64,000 nucleotides of DNA from Kiritimatiellia bacterium (lineage in GTDB: Bacteria > Verrucomicrobiota > Kiritimatiellia > JAAZAB01): NCBI GenBank assembly GCA_028718125.1, contig JAQUMN010000010.1, positions 45,269 through 109,268 of the forward strand, given 5' to 3'. Position numbers and translations under genes: made by a program. A model generated the notes under the pieces. The model did no database searches, was not told the DNA's origin, and saw only the letters and a list, made by a program, of their open reading frames with translations. Shown here one piece after another: positions 14,863 through 24,475 of this stretch; the first letter of the stretch is position 1, and every line of letters begins with the position of its first letter.

Positions 14863-17547
14863 TTATTTGCCTTCCTCGGACAGGACGACAATCAGGCGGC
14901 TCAGCTTGGCGCACTTATCCTGGAGTTCCTGTTTGCGCGTCCGCTGCTGCTCGATAATTTCGGGCGGAGCCCGATGGACGAACTCGACGCTGTCCAGCTT
15001 GCGGGTAACGAACGCGAGATCGCCGGAAACTTTGGTCAATTGACCATTCAAACGCTGGACTTCCGCCTGCACGTCGATTAATCCCTCGATCGGGATAAAA
15101 ATGGTGCCAAGCTTGCTGATCCCGTTGATCATGCCGACCGGGTGGAAGTCCGGATCGACGATCAGCGATTCCGCGCGCAACAGGAAGGCAATTGCGCTCC
15201 CATCGGCCCGCAGGAGCTCGGTCATGCCGGCGTTCTCCGGCCGGATGACGTAACGGATTTTCAAAGCGGGCGAAATACCGTAATCGGCCCGCAGCGTCCG
15301 CCCGACGCGGATCAGGTCATGCTTGTTTTCCACGTATTCCACCGTGCGGCCGTCAATCCCCCATTTGCCCAGTTCATCCATATCAAGCGCCCTGGGCCAG
15401 GGCCCCGCTATGATGGAATCCGCCCCGCCACCGTAGCCCATGGCATGCCAGAGCTCTTCCGTGATGAAGGGAATAATGGGATGCAGAAGTTTTAAGGCGT
15501 TGGCAAAGACATAATGCAGGACCTGCAGGGTCTGCGCGCGCCGGGCGGGGTCTTCCGCGTTGAGTCCGATCTTGGCATATTCGATATACCAGGCACAAAA
15601 CTGGTTCCACACGAATTCATACAGGGCCTTGGCCAGATCGTTAAACCGGCACCGTTCCAGATTTTCAGTGCAGGCGGCAATCGTATCGTGCAAGCGAGCC
15701 AGGATATGCTTATCGTCCGGCGTCAGCAGGCCGGGATTGAAGGCCGGCGCTTCGAGTTGGACCGGCGCATCCTTGGTATTCATCTGCATGAACCTGGCGG
15801 CATTCCAGAGCTTGGTCAGGAAATTGCGCCCCAGTTCGAATTTTTCCTTGGCCAGGTACACATCCTGGCCCACGGCCGTGACCATGACCAGGCTGAAGCG
15901 GAGCGCATCGGCGCTGAAGTCCTTGATGATCGCCAGCGGGTCAATGGAATTGCCCAGGCTCTTGCTCATCTTGCGGCCCGTGTCGTCCCGGACCGTGCCG
16001 TGGATATAGACGGTGCGAAAGGGGATGTCGCCCATGAATTCCAGGCCGGCCATGATCATGCGCGCCACCCAGAAGAAAATTATTTCCGAGCCGGTAACCA
16101 GGGTGTTGGTGGGATAATAGAACGCCAGGTCCTTGTTCGGCACCGGCCACCCCAGTGTGCTGAATGGCCACAGCCATGACGAAAACCACGTATCGAGCAC
16201 GTCCTCGTCCTGCTGGAAGCTTTTGGAACCACAGGCCGGGCAGGCGGCGGGATGGCTCTTGGTGGCCCACTCGTGCCGGCAGCCCTGGCAGTAAAATACC
16301 GGAATCCGGTGCCCCCACCAGATCTGACGCGAAATACACCAGTCGCGGATATTTTCCATCCAGTCAAGATAGACTTTGGTCCACCGTTCGGGCATAAACT
16401 GGATACGGCCATCCTTGACGGCTTCAATGGCGGGCCGGGCCAGCGGTTTCATGCTCACAAACCACTGCAGGGATAAACGCGGCTCGACAACCGTGTCGCA
16501 TCGGTAACAATGCCCCACGGCATGGGTATGGTCCTCGATTTTTTCAATCAGGCGCGCCTTGGTCAGATCCTCCACGATCCGCCGGCGGCATTCAACACGG
16601 TCCAAACCGCGGTAGGGCCCGGCGTTTTCGTTCATCGTGCCGTCCTCGTGCATAACGTTGATCGGCGTCAGGCCGTGCCGCTGGCCCATTTCAAAGTCAT
16701 TGGGATCATGGGCGGGCGTTACCTTAACCACGCCTGTGCCGAACTCCGGGTCAACAAAGTCGTCCTGGATCACATCCAGCAACCGGTCCAGGATAGGGAG
16801 GATGCACTTCTTGCCTTTCAGGTGCGCGTAGCGTTCATCGCGCGGATTTACGGCCACGGCCACGTCGCCCAGGAGCGTTTCCGGGCGGGTTGTGGCCACT
16901 ACAATGGCGTTTTTTTTCTGCCCTTTTTTCAGCGGGTAACGGATGTAATACAGTTTGCCGCCCGTTTCCACATGCACGCTTTCCTCGTCAGAAAGCGCCG
17001 TATGACAGCGCGGGCACCAATTGATGATATAGTTGCCGCGATAAACAAGCTTCTTATTGTATAGCCGTACAAAGACTTCGGCCACGGCATCGCTGAGCCC
17101 TTCGTCCATGGTAAACCGCTCGCGATCCCAGTCGCAGGCGGCTCCCAGTTTTTTCAACTGCTGGATGATAGTTGAGCCGTATTGCGCGCGCCATTCCCAG
17201 ACCCGCTTAACGAACTGTTCGCGGCCCAGGTCGGAACGCGTTTTGCCTTCCTTGCGAAGCGCACGCTCAACGACATTCTGGGTCGCGATGCCGGCGTGGT
17301 CCGTACCGGGCAACCAGAGCGTGTTGCGGCCCTGCATGTGACGCCAGCGGATGAGAATGTCCTGGATCGTGACGTTCAGCGCATGCCCCATGTGCAGGAT
17401 GCCCGTCACATTGGGGGGCGGAATGACGATGACATACGGCGTGCCGCCGCGGCCGGCCACGGCGTGAAAAGCCTTCTGCTCCAGCCAGTGTGCATACCAC
17501 TTATCTTCTACTTTTTGGGCGTCGTAGGTTTTATCAAGTTCGAACAT
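14863..17547 (-). CDS. valS: Valine--tRNA ligase
   Basis: Class I aminoacyl-tRNA synthetase, charges tRNA-Val with valine and edits mischarged threonine. PPNVTGILHMGHALN near residue 50 is the HIGH box and GRKMSKSLGNS near residue 526 is the KMSKS box. IIFFWVARMIM is the catalytic-domain motif between them. The editing domain (TTRPETLLGDVAVAVNP) is present. A zinc-ribbon-like CQGCRHEW ... CPACGSK insertion is seen. The C-terminal coiled coil (AEVQRLNGQLTKVSGDLAFV) is present. At 894 residues it has full length. Confidence 0.97.
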   Translation of the reverse strand: MFELDKTYDAQKVEDKWYAHWLEQKAFHAVAGRGGTPYVIVIPPPNVTGILHMGHALNVTIQDILIRWRHMQGRNTLWLPGTDHAGIATQNVVERALRKEGKTRSDLGREQFVKRVWEWRAQYGSTIIQQLKKLGAACDWDRERFTMDEGLSDAVAEVFVRLYNKKLVYRGNYIINWCPRCHTALSDEESVHVETGGKLYYIRYPLKKGQKKNAIVVATTRPETLLGDVAVAVNPRDERYAHLKGKKCILPILDRLLDVIQDDFVDPEFGTGVVKVTPAHDPNDFEMGQRHGLTPINVMHEDGTMNENAGPYRGLDRVECRRRIVEDLTKARLIEKIEDHTHAVGHCYRCDTVVEPRLSLQWFVSMKPLARPAIEAVKDGRIQFMPERWTKVYLDWMENIRDWCISRQIWWGHRIPVFYCQGCRHEWATKSHPAACPACGSKSFQQDEDVLDTWFSSWLWPFSTLGWPVPNKDLAFYYPTNTLVTGSEIIFFWVARMIMAGLEFMGDIPFRTVYIHGTVRDDTGRKMSKSLGNSIDPLAIIKDFSADALRFSLVMVTAVGQDVYLAKEKFELGRNFLTKLWNAARFMQMNTKDAPVQLEAPAFNPGLLTPDDKHILARLHDTIAACTENLERCRFNDLAKALYEFVWNQFCAWYIEYAKIGLNAEDPARRAQTLQVLHYVFANALKLLHPIIPFITEELWHAMGYGGGADSIIAGPWPRALDMDELGKWGIDGRTVEYVENKHDLIRVGRTLRADYGISPALKIRYVIRPENAGMTELLRADGSAIAFLLRAESLIVDPDFHPVGMINGISKLGTIFIPIEGLIDVQAEVQRLNGQLTKVSGDLAFVTRKLDSVEFVHRAPPEIIEQQRTRKQELQDKCAKLSRLIVVLSEEGK

Positions 17548-17560
17548 CTATCTCCTATCT

Positions 17561-17592
17561 TGCCCGCAATGCTATACACAGCATCGCAGGCG
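17561..17592. repeat. Short palindromic repeat, GCCCGC/GCGGGC family (copy 2)
   Basis: TGCCCGCAATGCTATACACA with GCATCGCAGGCG in the 102-base gap between cimA and valS. It matches the better copy at 40537-40570 in the first 13 bases and in CGCAGGCG. Confidence 0.5.
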
Positions 17593-17649
17593 TCTTCACG
17601 GAACGAATTACTGCCGGCGGGCGCTCACCACTCCAGGTTATTCCCCTGC

Positions 17650-19260
17650 TCAGGACTTCTCGGGGCTTTTGGCCGACTTTTGTTTGCGGGCAGCCTGCTC
17701 ATCCTTGAAGAGCTTGTATTCCACACTGTCCACCAAGGCCTCCCATGACGCTTCAATAATGTTTTCGGAAACACCCACCGTGCTCCAGGCATCCTTGCCG
17801 TCGCTCGACTCGATGATAACACGCGTCTTGGCGGCCGTCGCCTCCTTGGGATCGAGGATACGCACGCTGAAATCGGTGAGCGCCACGTTGGCGATCGCCG
17901 GGTAAAACCGCGTCAGCGCCCGGCGCAGGGCGTTATCCAGGGCGTTGACCGGTCCATCGCCCTCGCCGGCCGTATGTTCAATCTCCTTGCCGACTTTCAC
18001 CTTGATGGTCGCTTCTGACAGGCAGGGCTCATTCTTGCCGCGTTTTTCGACGATCACGCGATAGCCTTCCAGCTCAAAGAAGGCCTTATGGCTCTTCAAG
18101 ACTTTCTGGATCAGAATTTTAAACGACGCGTCCGCCGACTCAAACTGGTAGCCCTTCTTTTCCAATTGTTCCAGCTTGTTGAGCACTTCCCTTATTTCCG
18201 GCGAGGACTTGCGCATATCTTCGCCCATTTCAATTGCCTTGAGCAAAACATTACTGCCGCCCGAAAGTTCCGAAATCAGAATGCGGCGTTCGTTGCCCAC
18301 GGTTTCCGGCGGAACATGCTCAAAACTGCGGGGATTTTTTTCAACCGCATTTACGTGCATGCCCGCCTTGTGGGCAAATGCACTTTCGCCCACGTAGGCG
18401 GCCTGCCGATCATGGAGCATGTTCAACGAGTTGTCCACATACCGCGAGAGATCCATCAAGCCGTTCAGGTTGGCCTTGCAATGGCAGGCGTATCCCAGTT
18501 TCATCGCCAGGCCGGGTATGATCGCGCACAGGTTGGCGTTGCCGCAACGCTCGCCGTAGCCGTTAATCGTGCCCTGCACGTGAACGGCGCCGGCACGCAC
18601 CGCCTCGATGGAATTGGCGACTGCCATCTCGGAATCGTTATGACAATGAATGCCCACCGGCATCGCCATAGCCTCGACCGCGGTGCGGGTGATATCGGCG
18701 ATTTCGTGCGGCAGACAGCCCCCGCGGGTATCGCACAGGACCAGGCAATCCGCGCCGGCCTGCATGGCCGACCGCAGAGTGGCCATGGCATAGGCAGGAC
18801 TGTCTTTATAGCCGTCAAAGAAATGCTCGGCATCATAAATCACCTGGCGGCCGTGCTGCTTAAGATAGGCCACTGTGTCCCGGATCATGGCCAGGTTTTC
18901 GGTCTCGGTCGTCCGCAGAACATCGTTCACATGCAAACGCCAGGATTTGCCGAAGAGGGTGACAACGGATGTCTGCGCTTCGATCATTTTCAGGGTGCCC
19001 TGGTCTTCGCCCACCGGCGTGCGGGCATGGCGCGTGCTCCCGAAGGCCGCCACTTTGGCATGCTTCAATTTCTTCGTCCGGATTTCCCGGAAGAATTCCA
19101 TGTCCTTCGGGTTGGACGCGGCAAATCCGCCCTCAATATAATCAATGCCGAACTCATCCAGCCGCATTGCCATACGGATCTTCCCGGCCACGGAAAGTGA
19201 GACCCCTTCCCCCTGCATCCCGTCGCGCAGGGTCGTATCGTAGATTTGCACGGTTTTCAT
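17650..19260 (-). CDS. cimA: (R)-citramalate synthase
   Basis: Condenses pyruvate and acetyl-CoA to citramalate, the threonine-independent entry to isoleucine. The N-terminus IYDTTLRDGMQGEGVSLSV is the DRE-TIM metal/substrate motif with R-D. HCHNDSEMAVANSIEAVRAG is the HxH metal site. GTINGYGERCGNANLCAI is the standard NGxGERxGN box. ADASFKILIQKVL onwards is the LeuA-like dimer/regulatory domain, expected to bind isoleucine. 536 residues and the SADASFK-type C-domain fit CimA rather than LeuA. It is next to lysC and hom on the same strand, 16 bases after lysC. Confidence 0.93.
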   Translation of the reverse strand: MKTVQIYDTTLRDGMQGEGVSLSVAGKIRMAMRLDEFGIDYIEGGFAASNPKDMEFFREIRTKKLKHAKVAAFGSTRHARTPVGEDQGTLKMIEAQTSVVTLFGKSWRLHVNDVLRTTETENLAMIRDTVAYLKQHGRQVIYDAEHFFDGYKDSPAYAMATLRSAMQAGADCLVLCDTRGGCLPHEIADITRTAVEAMAMPVGIHCHNDSEMAVANSIEAVRAGAVHVQGTINGYGERCGNANLCAIIPGLAMKLGYACHCKANLNGLMDLSRYVDNSLNMLHDRQAAYVGESAFAHKAGMHVNAVEKNPRSFEHVPPETVGNERRILISELSGGSNVLLKAIEMGEDMRKSSPEIREVLNKLEQLEKKGYQFESADASFKILIQKVLKSHKAFFELEGYRVIVEKRGKNEPCLSEATIKVKVGKEIEHTAGEGDGPVNALDNALRRALTRFYPAIANVALTDFSVRILDPKEATAAKTRVIIESSDGKDAWSTVGVSENIIEASWEALVDSVEYKLFKDEQAARKQKSAKSPEKS

Positions 19261-19276
19261 TGCTCAGCCCTCCCGA

Positions 19277-20542
19277 TCATTTCCGCGGGACTTTGGCCTT
19301 GGCCGCCGACTTGCCCCGCACAGCACGGAACTTGTCCAATCGAAAGGCTTTGTGCAGGGCTATCATGGCCTTATTGGCCAGCGCCTTGCGGATGACCACC
19401 GAGATCTTGATTTCGGAGGTTGAAATCATGAGAATATTGATGCCCTGTTCGGCCAGCGTCTTGAACATCTGGAAGGCGACACCCGAATGGCCGCGCATGC
19501 CCACCCCCACGATGCTGACCTTGGCAATATCTGCATCCACGTTCACGGCTTGCACACCTGCGCTTTTGGCCGCAGTCTGCATCACGCGCTGCGTCTTAGC
19601 CACATCCTCTTCGGGCACGGTGAATGAAATATCCGTTATCCCCTGGGCGCTGATGTTCTGGACAATCATGTCAATATTGATGTTGGCGCCGGATAAATCC
19701 TTGAACAGACGCGCCGCCGCGCCCGGATGATCAGGGACGCCCACCAGGGTGATTTTGACCTCGTCTTTATCCACCGACACGCCTCTGACAATAATATCTT
19801 CCATGCTCTTAACCTCTTCTTTTACGATGGTTCCCGGCGCTTTGGTGAAACTGGACAACACTTCCAGTTCCACGCCGTATTTCTTGGCAAACTCGACTGA
19901 GCGTGACATGAGCACCTTGGCGCCCAAACTGGCCAGCTCGAGCATCTCATCATACGCGATCTCATCCAGCTTGCGGGCATTCTTGACAATACGCGGATCG
20001 GCCGAATAGACCCCCTCGACGTCGGTAAAAATCTGGCACCGGTCGGCCTTCAATGCGGCGGCCAGAGCCACCGCGGTAGTATCGGAACCGCCCCGCCCCA
20101 ACGTCGCGATATCGTGATTCGGCGTTTGTCCCTGAAATCCGGCCACAATCACAATTTGGCCGGCTTTCAAATGCGCACGGATCCGCCGGGGATTAATCCC
20201 CAATATCTTCGCCTTGCGATGCATGGCATCCGTGAAAATCCCGGCCTGGGGACCGGTCAAGGAAACGGCATCCACCCCCAGCGCATGCAGGGTCATCGCC
20301 AGCATGGCCACGGATACCTGCTCGCCCGTGGACATGAGCATGTCCATCTCCCTATCGCTGGGCATGGCGGTGATCTGATGCGCCAACTTGATCAGGTCAT
20401 CCGTAGCATCGCCCATCGCACTGACAATCACCACGACCTGGTGCCCGCCCTTATAGGTTTCCAGAACCCGGGAAGCAACGCGCCGGATACAAGTCGCGTC
20501 TGCCATTGAACTGCCGCCAAATTTTTGAACGATCAATCCCAT
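19277..20542 (-). CDS. lysC: Aspartate kinase
   Basis: First step of the aspartate pathway to lysine, threonine and methionine. VQKFGGSSMADATCIRRVA at the N-terminus is the kinase signature, and GFQGQTPNHDIATLGRGGSDTTAVALAAAL is the aspartate/ATP motif. Two ACT domains follow from about residue 260 (VSVDKDEVKITLVGVPDHPGAAARLF; SIVGVGMRGHSGVAFQMF), which normally bind lysine and/or threonine. 421 residues, the monofunctional type. No internal start for a separate beta subunit was verified. Confidence 0.95.
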   Translation of the reverse strand: MGLIVQKFGGSSMADATCIRRVASRVLETYKGGHQVVVIVSAMGDATDDLIKLAHQITAMPSDREMDMLMSTGEQVSVAMLAMTLHALGVDAVSLTGPQAGIFTDAMHRKAKILGINPRRIRAHLKAGQIVIVAGFQGQTPNHDIATLGRGGSDTTAVALAAALKADRCQIFTDVEGVYSADPRIVKNARKLDEIAYDEMLELASLGAKVLMSRSVEFAKKYGVELEVLSSFTKAPGTIVKEEVKSMEDIIVRGVSVDKDEVKITLVGVPDHPGAAARLFKDLSGANINIDMIVQNISAQGITDISFTVPEEDVAKTQRVMQTAAKSAGVQAVNVDADIAKVSIVGVGMRGHSGVAFQMFKTLAEQGINILMISTSEIKISVVIRKALANKAMIALHKAFRLDKFRAVRGKSAAKAKVPRK

Positions 20543-20600
20543 ACATGAATTCCTGACTTATTTGATTACTCCACCCTAACGCGGGCAACACTGCCACTTT

Positions 20601-20660
20601 GCCGTTCTATCGAACGGCCTCTACACCGATTGGTGTAGCCGCGGTTCGTTAGAACCGCTA
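20601..20660. repeat. GCCGTTCTATCGAACGGC dispersed repeat (copy 1)
   Basis: GCCGTTCTATCGAACGGC is a near-perfect palindrome, followed by CTCTACACCGATTGGTGTAG (a second hairpin) and GCGGTTCGTTAGAACCGC (a third). A second copy is at 46601-46695, with the same first and last hairpins around a different middle. It lies between hom and lysC. Confidence 0.75.
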
Positions 20661-20685
20661 TGGCTTGAAATTCCGAAGCCTACGT

Positions 20686-21981
20686 CTAAAAATCTTCGAT
20701 CCGGAACCGGACGGTCTTGGCGCCCACCACCGGCAGAGCGTCCAATTCATCCAATGCCGCCCGGAACGCTTTTTCCTTGCCGTGATGCGTAATGATGATG
20801 ATGGGGACCTGCCGGCCGGCCATGTTTTCCTTCTGCAGGACCGAGGCAAGGCTGATGCCGTGCCGGCCCAGGATCGTCGCAATCTGGCCGAACACGCCGG
20901 GCCTGTCCGGCAGGGTCAAACGCAAATAATAGCGCACATCAGTTTCCCCAACGGCCTTCACTTTGCCGAGAGGATTGTAACCGACAAATCCCGGCGCGCG
21001 CCGCGCGGCATGAAAAACAAGATTACGGCCCGCATCAACCACGTCGCTCAGAATTGCGCTGGCAGTCGAATCGCGTCCTGCCCCTTTGCCGTAACAGAGA
21101 ACATCGCCGACTTCATCGCCCTCGATCAGCACGGCGTTGAACACGCCGCTCACGGAGGCCAGGATATGTTGCATGGGCACAAGTGTCGGGCATACGCGGA
21201 CGGCCACGTCGCCGTTCTCCTGCTCGATGACCGCCAGCATTTTGATGCGGTACCCCAGTTCCAGGGCGTAACGCAGATCCAGCGCATCCAGGCCGCGGAT
21301 ACCTTCCACACCCACTTCCTGCATGGACACATTAAAACCGTAAGCCAGCGAAGCCAATATGACCGCCTTGTGCGCGGTATCAATCCCATCAACATCCAGG
21401 GCGGGATCCGCCTCGGCATAGCCCGCTTTCTGGGCTTCCTTCAGGGCCGAGGCAAATGTCATCCTGTTTTGCTCCATGCGCGTCAAAATGTAGTTGCAGG
21501 TGCCGTTCAAAATACCGTAAATGCTGCTGATATGATTGGATACCAGGCCCTCCCGCAGGGAGCGGATCAGCGGAATGCCCCCGCCAACGCTGGCCTCGAA
21601 AAAGATATCCGTCCGGTTCGCTTCCGCCAGTTGGAACAGCTCGGCGCCGTGTTCGGCCAGGAGCGCCTTGTTGGCCGTCACCACCGGCTTGCCCAGCTTA
21701 AGAGCCTGGATAATCAGATCCCGCGCCGCTTTCAGGCCGCCGATAAGTTCGACGACAATGTCAATATCCGCCCTGGCGACAACGGCCTCGGCATCGCGGG
21801 TCAACACCCCCGGCGGTATGCTGACGCCGCGGTCGCGATCGAGATCGATGTCGGCAATGCTCCGCAGTTCCAGCTTGAGCCCCGTGCGGTTTTCGAGCAG
21901 GGCCTTGTTTTTCTGGAGCCCCATGACCACACCGGCGCCCACCGTGCCGAATCCCAGCAACCCTATGCCTACGGTTTTCAT
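20686..21981 (-). CDS. hom: Homoserine dehydrogenase
   Basis: NAD(P)H-dependent reduction of aspartate semialdehyde to homoserine. GIGLLGFGTVGAGVV is the nucleotide fold. VTANKALLAEHG and FFEASVGGGIPLIRSLREGL are active-site motifs, with YGILNGTCNYILTRM and ADPALDVDGIDTAHKAVILA. A C-terminal ACT domain (YYLRLTLPDRPGVFGQIATIL) is typical of threonine-sensitive enzymes. The start at 21981 (MKTVGIGLLGFG) is chosen over one 30 bases upstream because AGGA precedes it at workable distance. Together with lysC it supplies threonine and methionine precursors. Confidence 0.95.
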   Translation of the reverse strand: MKTVGIGLLGFGTVGAGVVMGLQKNKALLENRTGLKLELRSIADIDLDRDRGVSIPPGVLTRDAEAVVARADIDIVVELIGGLKAARDLIIQALKLGKPVVTANKALLAEHGAELFQLAEANRTDIFFEASVGGGIPLIRSLREGLVSNHISSIYGILNGTCNYILTRMEQNRMTFASALKEAQKAGYAEADPALDVDGIDTAHKAVILASLAYGFNVSMQEVGVEGIRGLDALDLRYALELGYRIKMLAVIEQENGDVAVRVCPTLVPMQHILASVSGVFNAVLIEGDEVGDVLCYGKGAGRDSTASAILSDVVDAGRNLVFHAARRAPGFVGYNPLGKVKAVGETDVRYYLRLTLPDRPGVFGQIATILGRHGISLASVLQKENMAGRQVPIIIITHHGKEKAFRAALDELDALPVVGAKTVRFRIEDF

Positions 21982-22364
21982 TCGGATTTTTTCCTGACTA
22001 CTGCAAGTCATGTCCGCAACCCAAAAGAATTAACCGCGGATTACACTGATTTCACGGATGGTGCTCAACGCGCCATGGATAAAGAACCCAATGGTCGCTT
22101 CTCGGCTTTCCAATATCCGTACCCATCCGTGTTATCCGCGGTAAAAATCTTTACCGATGTTTTCTTGTTTTTTGTGGCGGCCCCAACGTTTAAGGCGGCT
22201 GATAGCTACACAACCCGTTTTCAGTTAGAATACCGCCTAAAATCAATAAAAAATAGCAGTTCATCCGTGGCTTGCAAGTAAAATAACGGTTATATATGCT
22301 TGCTTTGCGTGAAGGCGATCAATTCATGAACGGCGCCGCACTTAACTGTTGCCAAGGAAGAACA
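21982..22364. other. Gap between hom and the phosphodiesterase gene; degenerate repeat
   Basis: Divergent intergenic region. At 22030-22141, TTAACCGCGGATTACACTGA ... CCGTGTTATCCGCGG is an imperfect inverted unit that recurs in shorter form at 29540-29602 and 59515-59560. From 22195 on the sequence is A+T-rich. A ribosome site AAGGAAG lies at 22354-22360. No clear promoter or riboswitch was recognised. Confidence 0.5.
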
Positions 22365-23321
22365 ATGAATAATAAACATTGGTATGGCATGCTGACCAAA
22401 AATTGCTTAATGAATTCGAGATTGTTGTCCGCAGGCTGTTGGATCTGGTGGCTGTGTTTGTGGCTGGTGACAACCGGTTTTAGCGGCCCCATTGAACATG
22501 TGATCATTGTCAGCATGGATGGCGCCCGCCCTGACTATGTGCTTTCCGCGCAAGCCTCCAACATCCAGGCCATGGCAGCCCAAGGCGCTTTTACCTGGTG
22601 GGCGCAGACCGTTAATCCCAGTGTCACGTTGATTTCCCACACCTCCATGCTTAGCGGGTGTCAGCCGGCCAAACATGGGATCGATTGGAATACTTGGAAA
22701 CCTAGTAAAGGCTTCATCAAAACCAACACTTGCTTTGAATTGGTTAAAAAATCCGGCGGCCGCACGGCTATGTTCGTCGGCAAGGCGAAGCTGCGGCATA
22801 TTGCCAAGCCGGATACGGTGGATACGTTCGAATCTGTCGAAGGCCCCGCCATGACGATTTCAACGGCCGCCGCCGTCTATTTTAAGACCAACCAGCCGGA
22901 CTTGCTGTTTGTGCATTACCCGGACCCGGATGCCGCCGGCCATGCCTTCGGATGGGGAGCAGCCCCATACCTTGCGGCAATTAAAGACTGCGACCAGGGG
23001 ATTGGCCTGCTGCGCATCGGCGTGGAACAGGCGGGACTGGCGGACCGCACGCTCTTCATCATCACCGCCGATCACGGCGGCCATCAGCGTTCGCATGGCA
23101 CAAAGGACGTGCGCGACATGACGATCCCGTGGGTTGCCTATAGTCCGGGCAATGTGATCCCGGGCGAAATTCAGACCGGTATAAGCACCTGCGACACGGC
23201 CGCCACGGCCGTGTATGCCCTGGGATTGAAGGTCGACCCGCAATGGGACGGCAAAGCGGCGGAGGAAATATTTGCCGATGGAAAGGCTGCGGGTGTCCGC
23301 AAGCGTCAGATGGCCAAGTAA
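22365..23321 (+). CDS. Secreted type I phosphodiesterase/nucleotide pyrophosphatase family protein
   Basis: Alkaline-phosphatase superfamily hydrolase. HVIIVSMDGARPDYV gives the first metal Asp. NPSVTLISHTSMLSG supplies the Thr/Ser nucleophile region. VHYPDPDAAGHAFGW and LFIITADHGGHQRSHG supply the remaining Asp/His metal ligands. The start at 22365 is preferred because AAGGAAG lies just upstream. The hydrophobic stretch LLSAGCWIWWLCLWLVTTGFS looks like a signal peptide, so it is probably exported. The substrate is unknown; relatives cleave phosphodiester, pyrophosphate or sulfate-like bonds. It is the only plus-strand gene in the first 40 kb and converges with the next gene by 16 bases. Confidence 0.85.
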   Translation: MNNKHWYGMLTKNCLMNSRLLSAGCWIWWLCLWLVTTGFSGPIEHVIIVSMDGARPDYVLSAQASNIQAMAAQGAFTWWAQTVNPSVTLISHTSMLSGCQPAKHGIDWNTWKPSKGFIKTNTCFELVKKSGGRTAMFVGKAKLRHIAKPDTVDTFESVEGPAMTISTAAAVYFKTNQPDLLFVHYPDPDAAGHAFGWGAAPYLAAIKDCDQGIGLLRIGVEQAGLADRTLFIITADHGGHQRSHGTKDVRDMTIPWVAYSPGNVIPGEIQTGISTCDTAATAVYALGLKVDPQWDGKAAEEIFADGKAAGVRKRQMAK

Positions 23322-23815
23322 CCTCTGGTCCGCTCTGGCAATCGAAAAGCTCGAAAGAACGCGATGGTCCACCAAACGGAGTAGGCCAGCAAAATACCGA
23401 GCGCCGCAAATAAGACGGGTTCGTTCAAACGAACCGGCTTTGCCATGTTGGCGTGAAGCGCGAGCAATCCGATGACGAACATAAACGCGAAAATCGCGAC
23501 ACCTAACTGCCACATTAAAACGGATATTTTCGCCTTGGTCTGCGGCAACATAGCCGGCTGCAGCCAGTAATCCTTGTTGGGCAGATTGGTCCACTTGCCG
23601 GGAAACCAGATGACCAGTTGCGGCGTGAAGTAAAGCAAGCAAAAGAAAATAACGTGACCCCCGGTATTGAAGAGCGCATTCGAATAATTGGACCGCCATC
23701 CGTCCGCCATCCCGCCGGAGCCAAAATGGGTCGCCACGCGGTCAGGCAGGATGGCCGATGACAACAAAGTCAACGCCACGTTGGCAAGAAAAGCCAGTAT
23801 GAATAACTTGCGCAT
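23306..23815 (-). CDS. DUF1648-type membrane protein
   Basis: About 169 residues. LPDRVATHFGSGGMADGWRSN is the DUF1648 signature (lPxxvxxHfnxxGxaDg), and about four hydrophobic helices surround it, including HVIFFCLLYFTPQLVIWF. The start MRKLFILAFLANVALT at 23815 is chosen since it begins the first membrane helix. The family is found next to SdpI-like immunity proteins and transporters; its role is unknown. The 3' end overlaps the phosphodiesterase gene tail to tail. Confidence 0.75.
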   Translation of the reverse strand: MRKLFILAFLANVALTLLSSAILPDRVATHFGSGGMADGWRSNYSNALFNTGGHVIFFCLLYFTPQLVIWFPGKWTNLPNKDYWLQPAMLPQTKAKISVLMWQLGVAIFAFMFVIGLLALHANMAKPVRLNEPVLFAALGILLAYSVWWTIAFFRAFRLPERTRGYLAI

Positions 23816-23950
23816 ATAACTTTTTCGAAAAAGCTCGGGAGCCCTCCTGTATTTCGTATTCGGCCCGCACACGCAAATATTAATTACATGGCTGGCCCCA
23901 ATCCTCCCCCAGTCAGCAACATGAATTATTTCCTTCCACGCGAACGAGGA

Positions 23951-24427
23951 TCAGCGGCAGCACGGCTTCGCGCCGTATGCTGCGCCATCTGGTTCTGCCT
24001 TTTGTCGCTCCCAGTTCCGCACTTGCCCGGGGATAATCCTGAAGAGCGGATGTGGGCAGGGTTCCTTAACCTTTGCGGCTTGCGATAGAACAGAGGTGCT
24101 GCGCAGGCTCAATTTCGTCTTGAGAAGTTGCCACTCATACAAGAGTTGGCCTCTTGTCTCCGTTATGCGAGATCGACTTTTGCGTTTGCTGATCTTGTTT
24201 GCGTTAAACTCGTATCCGCGCTTTACGGCTTCGACATGAACCGCCGCAAGGTATGTTGCGATTGCGGCGACAGGATCCTGCTGTTTACGGAAACGCGCGA
24301 GTTGTGGGTGGTTCAGATATCCTCTTGTCTTGCCGAGCAGAACTGCCTGCGCCAGCAGTCCTTCCCGCCACAGGGCGAGCAAACCCTGACGATCCAAGTG
24401 CTGCGGATGTAATGTCCAGATTCTCAT
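23951..24427 (-). CDS. Pyrimidine dimer DNA glycosylase/endonuclease V-like protein
   Basis: MRIWTLHPQHLDRQGLLALWREGLL and KTRGYLNHPQLARFRKQQDPVAAIATYL match the bacterial family annotated as pyrimidine-dimer glycosylase (T4 endonuclease V type), where an N-terminal amine or an early Glu acts on the base. Central RGYEFNANKI is also typical. About 158 residues. It would repair UV-induced thymine dimers in the cytoplasm. Its neighbours are unrelated. The C-terminal third (PLFRIIPGQVRNWERQKAEPDG) fits the family. Confidence 0.75.
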   Translation of the reverse strand: MRIWTLHPQHLDRQGLLALWREGLLAQAVLLGKTRGYLNHPQLARFRKQQDPVAAIATYLAAVHVEAVKRGYEFNANKISKRKSRSRITETRGQLLYEWQLLKTKLSLRSTSVLSQAAKVKEPCPHPLFRIIPGQVRNWERQKAEPDGAAYGAKPCCR

Positions 24428-24475
24428 CTCTCTCGCCTGGCAGAACGACGCGCCTGAAACTGCGAGCTTTGCGAG

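Noticed and set aside
20665..22281. 538-codon plus-strand frame opposite hom
   Set aside because: Hom carries all enzyme motifs on the minus strand; the opposite frame has no recognisable domain and no ribosome site.
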